A DNA stretch of 64,000 bases, from assembly GCA_030762175.1 (NCBI GenBank), contig CM060837.1, forward strand, positions 9,814,001 through 9,878,000. Direction: 5' to 3'. The position numbers were made by a program, and so were the translations under genes. Each line of letters begins with the position of its first letter. Position 1 is the stretch's first letter. This DNA comes from Metallyticus violacea (Eukaryota; Arthropoda; Insecta; Mantodea; Metallyticidae). Of this stretch, positions 57,901 through 64,000 are shown piece by piece. The notes under the pieces were generated by a model. The model worked only from the letters and a program-made list of their open reading frames with translations. It did not search any database and was not told the origin of the DNA.

Positions 57901-59663
57901 TTGTAATTCTTAAAACATTTCTGACCTGACATTTTCTCTGTGTTCCTCTGCAATATGCAGGTATAGAGGTTATTTCTATATATTTTATTTTTGTTTCTGT
58001 TTTGGTGGTACCTAACATTTCAACACAATACACTACAGTAAAATTTATTTCACTTGAACACTGTAATTAATAACACTGGCACACCAGTACTTATAATAAT
58101 ATTTAATTGAATTATACCAATCTCTTAACTGCATACTCAGTTGTGGCAACAAAAAAGAAAGAAATTAGCTTTTAGTAAAATATTTATAAGTTGGCAACTG
58201 TGAAGTAAAACAATTATATACAAACAAAATATCAGTAATTAGTAACACTATACTTCCCTTTGTACTTAAAATTCAGAAAATGTTTAAAAAGTTGTTGCTT
58301 CCATTACCATGGGCACAGAAAATGTACAAGTGTTTTAAAATGTATACAGTTTTTGCCCCACAGAATATACATAATACTAAAAATTTACTAAAAATTGCAG
58401 CTAAAAATGTAGTTCCTGTCAGCAATAAGCCTGGAGTTTACCGAACCAACTCCAGGATTGCAAGCAAATTTATTTGGCCAGAACAAAATGGAATTTAGAA
58501 ACTAGAGTAAAGGAACATTTTAGGCCATTAAATGTAAGCAGATTGATAAGTTGATATTTGCTGCAAGACAAAAAATCACAGCTACACAAGAAAAACTAAA
58601 TTACTGAAGTGTGTAGGAAATCTAATGAAGATTTCTCATTTGGGAAAGGATTCTCATCCTGGAAAATAAAGATCAAATAATAAACTTTGAAGTCCCACCA
58701 ATAGACAACTTATATCCACTAATAGTGGAACCATCAGAAATCTCCAGATCATCCACCAACAATCTACAGTTGATGATGAGAGTAAGGGCTCTTGAAACAT
58801 GTAGTGAATTTTAAATACAAAGTGAAGTATAATGTCACTAGTTACTGACATTTTATTGTGCATAATAGGAGTAAGCTTATTCCCATGATGGTAAACTGCA
58901 ACTGACTATCCATGAACAGCTATCAGCTGAAACTGTCGTCAACTACATAATTATATCATAATTACAAAAATAGTAATGACATGATAATGATTTAATGTTT
59001 AACATTTGGCAATAAATCATAAGCACTTTTATTCTCTGATATTACTGCATCAATGGCCTCAATATTACCCATTGAATGTGTTATTAACTTTATTTTTCAT
59101 TTGATTTTGTCTCTTAGTTAAATGGTGAAAATAAACAATTTGCAGGCATTGTATTTTTCTCTATATCCCATATTGCATGCATATTTTATATTTGAACCAA
59201 AGTTCTTTGAGATTTTTTCTCTCATTTGTAATTTTAATTTTATACATAAATAATAATGTTTTTATGTGACTGTACAAATTACAGACTCCAGTTTGTAAAA
59301 CTATCCATTCAATGTAGGTTCTTCAAAAAAGATGTTTTAACAGCTGAAGCATTTTATGAAACCAATATTCATGTGTGCTGAGATCTTTGCCAAATCATAA
59401 ACAATTTATGTAATTCTGCATGGGAGAATTCAGCCATAATAATATATTTCATCTGAGTTTATATTGTTTTCAACTGCATTAAATGAATGAGATAAATATT
59501 GCTGCATTATTTATGATCTTTGTAATTTGAACATTTAATGATTGTTAATAACTTTATTTATTAATAAAGATATGGAATGCTGGGCTCAGTGGATATCACA
59601 TCCTCAACAACAAGACCAAATATTAGAGAAGCAACTCTTCTTATGAAGACCATCATTGAACAG
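45768..59663 (+). CDS. Xylose-isomerase-like protein with degenerate active site, 3' end outside window or not found
   Basis: Class II xylose isomerase fold (D-xylose/D-xylulose interconversion in true enzymes). Firm exons: 45768-45917, 51027-51143, 52079-52244, 54269-54474, 57075-57303 and 59570-59663, all GT-AG with matching phases (about 320 aa of an expected 440). It aligns over its length with bacterial class II enzymes: CYRYYNATERIHGRTMEDWL, FWHAF, SPEG, PRYIHGASTSPEV, EGYCSVLNTD, FRGQLLI and GSVD. In E. coli numbering, catalytic His101 is Tyr (LYDRDISPEG), Trp188 is Gln, metal ligand Glu232 is Gln, Lys234 is Ser, the Glu268/His271 loop is shortened by about 10 residues, and the WDTDQ segment with Asp307/Asp309 is deleted. 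Asp104 and Asp296 remain. Frame and splice sites are intact, so I read it as a pseudoenzyme rather than a pseudogene. Later C-terminal exons were not identified before 64000. Confidence 0.85.
46209..46397. mobile_element. Hairpin (foldback) element, family C, copy 2
   Basis: Near-perfect inverted repeat with arms TTCTTAATTATCTAGTGAGT and its complement, and inner arms ending ATTATGCAAAA/TTTTGCATAAT. A one-sided tail at 46353-46397 (CATTAGTCACTTCACTGTAT, then TGGTTCCAACAC) matches the left tail of the 4.2 kb copy in reverse. Confidence 0.78.
46630..46931 (+). pseudogene. Penelope-like element, C-terminal fragment with decayed hammerhead-like motif 8
   Basis: Across a frame change it reads [15 protein letters not shown] then KETKLLKATNNPRELAICEK and IFILKNKYHL. 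It ends at CTGAAGA (46895-46901), hairpin AGAG/CTCT, GAAA, ACATGT and triplet GTT. Stem I pairing is poor. Confidence 0.65.
47000..47230 (-). pseudogene. LINE reverse-transcriptase fragment
   Basis: The minus strand reads FIQIDKNLTYLGVKISSQGY then LEKQKQMAFTKG, the pattern after the RT fingers-palm domain of LINEs (YLGVxIxxxG). No other part of the element was recognised. Confidence 0.45.
47290..47548 (+). repeat. tRNA-derived SINE, family A, copy 6
   Basis: The 5' part of the head is missing. It starts TTTGCTACTTGCATCCTAAA and continues through GAAGTAAAGCTGTGGGTCCC and TTGGCCGTTTCATCCCTG to CCGTAAATAAATC. Confidence 0.75.
47998..49805 (+). pseudogene. LINE, reverse transcriptase plus C-terminal domain, disabled
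   Basis: Reads GIVTAIYKGKGDIRNPANYR, GFRKGKRTVDNIF, LLFLDLEKAFDTI (RT motif A) and GLRQGCKLSSVLFNLFI (motif B). The catalytic box is FAND instead of F/YADD. Frame breaks occur near 48210, 48597, 48760 and 48905. From 48939 a 288-codon open frame covers the C-terminal domain (WLERIYGSIVEGRMMYGIEI) and ends in a zinc knuckle CPMCAEPDNTWHCILEC. The endonuclease is missing, so the copy is 5'-truncated and dead. The clade is not certain. Confidence 0.8.
49806..50660 (+). other. Probable LINE 3' UTR and flank
   Basis: Directly follows the LINE stop. It contains a repeated block (CTGATGAACTGGGGACTGGG near 50152 and CTGATGAGCTGAGGACTGGG near 50323). No gene seen. The chance CTGATGA here is not followed by GAAAC, so it is not a hammerhead. 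Confidence 0.4.
51027..51143 (+). CDS. Xylose-isomerase-like exon
   Basis: Encodes TDYMQGHQSPHRSWDDGTNT and KRRLKAAFEFYTKI, aligning with the region after the FWHTF motif. Acceptor ATTCTTCAG, donor GATTG/GTAAGT. Confidence 0.88.
51618..51886 (+). repeat. tRNA-derived SINE, family B, copy 4
   Basis: Head GGTGGCTGAGGTCATTAAGG, box B GGGGTTTGAATCCCACC, body TCATAAATGGCAAATGCTGG and tail AGGCATTAAACACAATAAAA. Confidence 0.83.
52079..52244 (+). CDS. Xylose-isomerase-like exon with catalytic His to Tyr change
   Basis: Encodes GCKYWTLYDRDISPEGDTFE, then GIKPLWVASNLHSHPR. The E. coli FHDVDVSPEG reads LYDRDISPEG here, so His101 is Tyr while Asp104 is kept. Acceptor TTTCTTTCAG, donor CCTAG/GTATAT. 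Confidence 0.9.
52690..52727. repeat. Perfect 38-bp palindrome
   Basis: CTTTTTAAGGCATATAATT followed immediately by its exact complement with no spacer. It lies about 120 bases before a LINE fragment. Confidence 0.9.
52845..54045 (+). pseudogene. LINE (Jockey/CR1-like) reverse-transcriptase fragment
   Basis: Reads MVDHNILLSKLESYGILGIA, YLSNRTQVTSI, a stop at 53028-53030 and a frameshift near 53057, then IMYADDTKCILKG with intact YADD. It continues through KSQCMNF, VKFLGVTIDKFLNWKLHV and LTYVIILWGN. After another stop the tail HLIRFGKKVKRFLINQCFYS precedes a short 3' end. It is 5'-truncated and disabled, but its RT box is better kept than in the 48 kb LINE. Confidence 0.8.
54269..54474 (+). 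CDS. Xylose-isomerase-like exon
   Basis: Encodes YIHGASTSPEVQVIAQAGAQ, LELAHKLGAECFLFQSTQEG and YCSVLNTD. Position Trp188 (E. coli VLWGGREGY) is Gln here (LFQSTQEGY). Acceptor AATTTCAG, donor CAAG/GTATCT. Confidence 0.9.
54874..54980. mobile_element. Hairpin element related to Penelope ends
   Basis: Imperfect inverted repeat with arms of about 50 bases (TTAGAACACTCTCTATGGTT against AACCATAAAGAGTGTTCTAA). The right arm contains ACATGTCTGGAGTAAATCTC followed by AGTAAGTGAAACC and AAGAGTGT, the same order as the Penelope terminal block. Confidence 0.65.
55240..55900. repeat. Unclassified dispersed repeat, copy 2 (longer)
   Basis: 55600-55890 matches 30421-30690 in the same orientation. The upstream 350 bases may belong to the same element but have no partner here. 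No coding frame recognised. Confidence 0.5.
56195..56332 (-). repeat. tRNA-derived SINE, family B, copy 5 (decayed)
   Basis: The reverse strand retains TTTCATGGCAAATGCCAAGG, AGGTACCCTAAACTTAG and a tail like GTGTTAAATAC. The tRNA-like head is lost. Confidence 0.6.
57075..57303 (+). CDS. Xylose-isomerase-like exon with lost metal ligands
   Basis: Encodes DYKERLSFRGQLLIQPSFDN, then YHYNWDPTSTLTFLKHYNLD and FYKLSVSPGH. The E. coli LLIEPKP is LLIQPSF (Glu232 to Gln, Lys234 to Ser), and the IEANHATLAGH loop is absent or shortened. Acceptor AATGCGCAG, donor CCAC/GTAAGT. Confidence 0.9.
58280..58860 (+). pseudogene. Penelope-like element, C-terminal fragment with decayed hammerhead-like motif 9
   Basis: Reads NVVPVSNKPGVYRTNSRIAS, then across stops KITATQEKLN, ILENKDQIINFEVPPIDN and EPSEISRSSTNNLQ. 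It ends at TTGATGA (58770-58776), hairpin AGAG/CTCT, GAAA, ACATGT and triplet GTA. The first core base is T rather than C. Confidence 0.65.
59570..59663 (+). CDS. Xylose-isomerase-like exon lacking the WDTDQ metal segment
   Basis: Encodes YGMLGSVDITSSTTRPNIRE, then ATLLMKTIIEQ. Asp296 in GSVD is kept, but the following stretch is nine residues shorter than in E. coli and lacks GWDTDQ (Asp307, Asp309). Acceptor AATAAAG is unusual with a weak polypyrimidine tract. Donor ACAG/GTGGAT. Confidence 0.82.
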
Positions 59664-61960
59664 GTGGATATTTTATCTTATTCTTACATAGTAGTGATTA
59701 TTCAGAAAATAGTGATAAGAAGGGAGCATATTTTAGAATATTTGCATGTTTTATTCTTTAGTTCCAAATCACATGCTACCATTGTACAAATTATTTCATG
59801 TTATTTACAAAGAACAAGATTTTATAGTGTAGTGTGGTTTGTGCATTTAGTGGATTTGAAAGTTTTTTTTTAATTGCAATCTGGAGCTTAATCAATTTTA
59901 AGAATGCAGAAATTCAGAAATATGTAAGGCAAAATAATCAAGAGATGATGAAACATATTCAACATTTGTATTATATTTGCTGCAATCTGGCACACAGTGC
60001 ACTATTGTCTGCAAATCATTGTGAATTTCTGCAACAGTCAGCCAAGACTCCATTGTAAAAGCATTGTTGACTCTCAGCAAATGAATATGATGTATAGCAG
60101 TAGAGATTAAAACAACAGATAATCTAAGCAAAAAGCTGCCTTATTGTCTGGTACACATATGCATAAGATTTTGACTTTGTCACAAGAATGCTCCAACATG
60201 ATTGATGCCAACATAAAAAGTATTAATAGACTTATGTGTGCCAAACTTCTGTAAACCATAATACAGGCCCAATAATGCCTGTAATGCTTTCAAAAGTCTT
60301 TCATTTTATTTCGGTGACATGTCAATGTGAAATGTACAGTTTTAGAACAGCTTAAATACAAGAATGTTATTCATTTTGAATTACTGTTTTTCTTTGTCAA
60401 TGATGCCTAAAGAAAAGGTTGCCAGAAGTGTATTACTTAATCAATAATTGGAGGAGTAGTAGTAATATTAGTAATATTAATATGAATGAATGAATGAATG
60501 CCGCATTTAACTCCCAGATTGTATATGCATTAGATCCTATTTCCCACGCTCTCCCCATCCCACTATTCATAATATCCTCTCCTTTTCTTTATTTCTGATT
60601 CATGCTTCATTACAACATACATCTTTAAAATCACCAATAATCCCCTTTTAAGTGCTTATTTTCTATTTCTTCCAAATAAATCACCCGAGTTTTGCTTTTG
60701 TTCTTGTAACTCTTTTAACTGACCCTGAGTTTTTATCACTCTCCCACTGGCTATGACAATAACACTCAAACCTCTTGACCATTGACCATCTGATTCCCCC
60801 ATCCACTTGTGACCATTATATCATTTACCCCACTTAGCTGCTTCACACTTAGTGAGGTCCTTGACATGCTTGTTGCTACACACTGCTCCCTTCCTTGCCA
60901 GATGCAGGTTATTCCCCTTTCTTCCCTCCTCTTCTTTTTCCCTCCATTCCTTGTTCCTTGCCCTTGATGCACTGTCAGCAGGTTTCATCTCCAATCCTCT
61001 TCTCTTCCCCTCTAGTCATGATTTCTTGACCTAGCTGCTGTGTTGACCAGTTTTCATCTATCTAGAAGTGCATACCATGCATAACTGCTCTTCTACCTTC
61101 ATTCCTGAATTCCTTAATCTTTTTTATTAATTCCGTTCTTGTTTCTCATTCTTTTTTATCATAGTCATTTTCAATAAAATTCTAGTGCTTTTTAATTTTC
61201 CATTTTGGCCTAATACTTTCCATTTCATATTCATTGTGACTAATTAGTAACAGTAGCAGTAGCAGTAATGTAGTTTCAGGGTAATGACTGGAATGGTCAC
61301 TTGCGCCCAGTGGACTGAGGAAGATGCAATTTTAACAACTGATGGGAAGAATATAGGTACCATATTATTTATTATTTAAGAAATTAAAGTATAATTTAAT
61401 TGTTAACATCTATATAAATTTAGAGTTTAAATTTCTTTATAGTGTCTGTTATGTAAGGTAACCAGACATCCCATATTAGCAGGGATGGTGCTTTTTTTTT
61501 TTTAGTCTCTGTCCAGTCTTTTTTCAATGGTAAAATGGGATGCCAAAATGTCCATTTTTGTGGCAATGACTTAATGGCATACAACAATGCCTATAACAAT
61601 AGTTCTCATAATGTACTGCTTAGTATCAGTTTCTGACAACTGACAAAGCAAAGTGCAGTATATATTATTGATATACATCTGCAACAATGTGGGGACTTTG
61701 CTTGGGGAAAGTAAAAGATTGATGCAGCCAACAATTGAACTGCACCACTCTGCAGTCTCTATGATAAGATAATGCCAATTAACCACACTGTTTTATATGA
61801 ATGGTGCTAACAATATTGAAAACTGTAAACACAAAGAATTTCTTTTGACTGAAGCATATAAGTCGAAAGAAATTCATTACAGTTGTAACTCTGGTAGAAG
61901 ACAATATTATCTTCTGAATTTGTGAAATACTAAAATAAAGTTTACTTTGTAAACTTCAAG
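59664..61960. other. Downstream DNA, possibly intron of the xylose-isomerase-like gene
   Basis: No further exon with xylose-isomerase similarity was found. 60530-61150 is CT-rich on the plus strand and may be a decayed element in reverse. A short GAAT repeat is at 60483-60500. 61440-61570 (CCAGACATCCCATATTAGCA) may be the outer part of the following hAT element. Confidence 0.4.
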
Positions 61961-61974
61961 TGCTAAAATGCTTA

Positions 61975-63241
61975 AAAATAATATGTCACTGCTGAAAAGG
62001 AAGTGTGTTTTTAATACTGACTTACAGAAGGAATATCTATGCATTAATGCAATAAGTGTGCATCTGCTTTCAGTATAAGCCATGGGGAACAACTGGATGT
62101 ATTACAACAAATAAACAGTGAAAAACATAAAATAATGGTGTGTGCAAGTGCATCTTCTATCACTGTATTCACTCATTTTTTTAAAAATAAAAGTTTTGGT
62201 GAAAAAGATATGAAATTAGCAGCTGTTGAAGGAGTGTTTGCTTATTATACTGTCCAATACAACCAATCTTTTGGATCCATGGACTGTACTTTTGAACCAA
62301 AATTTATGTGAGGCCATAGTAAAGCCAAGATAATTGTACTAACTGTTTTAACTTCATTTGCTATTTCTCAACTAGAATCTGATTTACAAAAAACTAATTT
62401 TACTTCAATAATGACGAATGCATCAAACCATAAGGACATAAAAATATTTCCATTGCTTGTAAGGAACTTTAAACTTAATGAGGGGATTCAAGTTAAAATG
62501 TTAGATCTTAAATTTTTGCTTGGAGAAACATTGCTGCATTTTTAGTCAGTATTTGGAAAATATTAACTCAAAAGAAAAAACAAAAATAGCTCTTTAAGAT
62601 TGATTCATAAAATCAGCTCTCAGATCAATTCTTGGCAAATTGAAAATGGAGGATTTATCATCAGAGACTGCAAAATGTAAACAGTAGGTTCATACATTTT
62701 ATGAAACTGCAGCTAAATATTTAAATAAATGAATTGCATCCATAAAGAGTTTGCAGGACTACAGTTGGCAACACTTAAGGCAGGGATATCCCAGTGGAAA
62801 GATATACATAAAACTGAAGATTTCATTCGCAAAGTGGCTCCTTCATAATTGATTATACCAGTCTGTATGATGAGTATGTGTATATTAAACAATAGTTATG
62901 TAACCCCTAAAATACTGGAAAAATGAAACTAGAAAGAACATCACCTAGTGACTGTTAGGTAGAAATTATTTCACATTTTAATGTGAACAATGTGCCTTAT
63001 TCCAATTCTTAAAATATTGGAATTTCTTATTTGTTTACTTGGAACTAACACCCCCACTGAACGAGTGTTTTCTTACATGAATGATTTGTGTACAGGTAAC
63101 AAGAACCCTCTTTCAGTACAAACTTTGAAAGCTATGTTGATTAATAAAGTGAATTTTAATCATACTTGTGTAAACTTTTACAAAATGCTGTGTGATAAAA
63201 ATGACTTACTAAAGAAAATTCATTCATCAGCAAAATATTGA
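61975..63241 (+). pseudogene. hAT-family transposase, decayed
   Basis: Reads in order, across stops and frame changes: LLKRKCVFNTDLQKEYLCIN, SISHGEQLDVLQQINSEKHK (BED-finger end), KLAAVEGVFAYYTVQYNQSF, NASNHKDIKIFPLLVRNFKL (catalytic Asp of the usual DASNHK replaced by Asn), and finally TNTPTERVFSYMNDLCTGNK, the hAT dimerisation domain in an 83-codon open frame (62990-63241). Not functional. Confidence 0.78.
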
Positions 63242-63540
63242 TGAACTACACCATGTTACACATTACACATTAATTATATATTTATTTATTATTAGTTTCC
63301 AAATGTAAGTGTTTATGACAAAAAAATTTAGCATCATTTTACCCTTTTTTCTTTGAGGAAAATAATAAACTATTCTGCTTTCTTGTTTTAAAAAATAGTC
63401 ACTTATGTCATATTCTCTAAGGGGAGGGTACAAAACAAATATGATTATGTCAGGTTAGCTGGCATCAGAAATTTCAGTGCTTAAATATTGTCCTTAACAT
63501 TCTGTGATGTTGAAAGAATCTTTTTATAATTTAAAAAGCA

Positions 63541-63645
63541 TTGATATTATTGTATGATTTAGTTGAACTACACAATCTTAATGCTTCACTTACTTGTCAT
63601 AGTATATAGAACCGGTTTTGAGAACATTTCATTCTCATCATTTTA
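63541..63645 (-). mobile_element. Penelope terminal fragment, family D
   Basis: The minus strand carries a decayed hammerhead region (GATGAGAATG, AATGTTCTCAAAACCGGTTC) followed by ACAAGTAAGTGAAGC, TTAAGATTGTGTAGTTCAAC and TAAATCATACAATAATATC. Same end as at 39.7, 40.2 and 44.1-44.4 kb. Confidence 0.65.
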
Positions 63646-64000
63646 ATTAGTGCGTATTTTGTTCTTTTTAGTGCTTGTATTCTAGTTTTAAGCACATTGT
63701 ATGTGCCATATTTTAGTGCATATTCAATTTATTCATGCAGTGCTATCTTTATGAACCTGCATTTTAGTGATTAGCTTTTCTGTGGCATTGCAAGCACACA
63801 AGAACTTGTGAACAAAAAACAAAATCTACCTTGTTAACTCTCCTTGGCATCAGAAGTCATATATTATCAGGAAAACTGGAAACTTGTGCAATGTAGCTGA
63901 GTGTCTAAACCAGTAACAATGGTAATTATCTTTATAACTGTCATATTCACAGCAAAATGTTTTAGAATAATAAAAGCCTAAACTTACTATGTGTTTGTTG

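Noticed and set aside
45768..59663. Recent horizontal transfer of a bacterial xylose isomerase
   Set aside because: The gene has many introns and host-like composition, and xylose-isomerase-like genes are, to my knowledge, present in other animals. Nothing here supports a recent transfer.
61276..61356. Possible further exon of the xylose-isomerase-like gene (after TTTCAG, before GTACC)
   Set aside because: In the required phase it meets a stop (TGA) after twelve codons and has no similarity to the family C terminus. Another frame (QWTEEDA) looks more like a DNA-binding motif but is too short to call.
1..64000. CRISPR arrays, bacterial operons, rRNA genes
   Set aside because: None seen. The window is eukaryotic nuclear DNA.

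Overview
The window is an AT-rich stretch of an animal nuclear genome, most likely an insect. It has canonical GT-AG introns, a CYP6-type cytochrome P450, two tRNA-derived SINE families and a dense load of decayed Penelope-like, LINE, mariner and hAT elements. The species cannot be fixed from sequence alone. The large intron sizes suit a hemimetabolous insect, which is inference only.

Layout. (1) 366-10487, minus strand: a complete three-exon P450 of the CYP6 type. Its introns hold SINEs, a hairpin element and a TIR-like element. (2) 10.5-15.8 kb: intergenic, with SINE copies, homopolymers and a locally GC/CpG-rich block at about 13.6-14.2 kb that could be a promoter region. (3) 15837-31509, plus strand: a complete nine-exon CDKAL1 orthologue (tRNA-A37 methylthiotransferase, 547 aa with a C-terminal membrane anchor). 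Its introns contain mariner, Penelope, LINE and SINE remains. (4) 31.5-44.5 kb: gene-poor DNA rich in Penelope-derived fragments and perfect hairpins. (5) 44490(?)-59663 and beyond, plus strand: a xylose-isomerase-like gene with at least six exons. It keeps the fold signatures of class II xylose isomerase but has lost most catalytic and metal-binding residues. Its C-terminal exons were not found and probably lie past the window. (6) 59.7-64 kb: a decayed hAT element and Penelope termini.

Two things stand out. First, the xylose-isomerase-like gene looks like an intact but catalytically dead enzyme (a pseudoenzyme). Second, at least seven places carry a hammerhead-ribozyme-like core (CTGANGA, hairpin, GAAAC, short palindrome, GTC or GTT), each next to Penelope-like coding remnants or Penelope-derived hairpins. 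Several foldback elements in the window share the same terminal block (AGTAAGTGAA...AAGAGTGT) just downstream of that core, so they look like snap-back derivatives of Penelope ends.

The three host genes show no sign of working together. The P450 is a xenobiotic/endobiotic monooxygenase, CDKAL1 is tRNA modification, and the xylose-isomerase-like protein has no assignable function.
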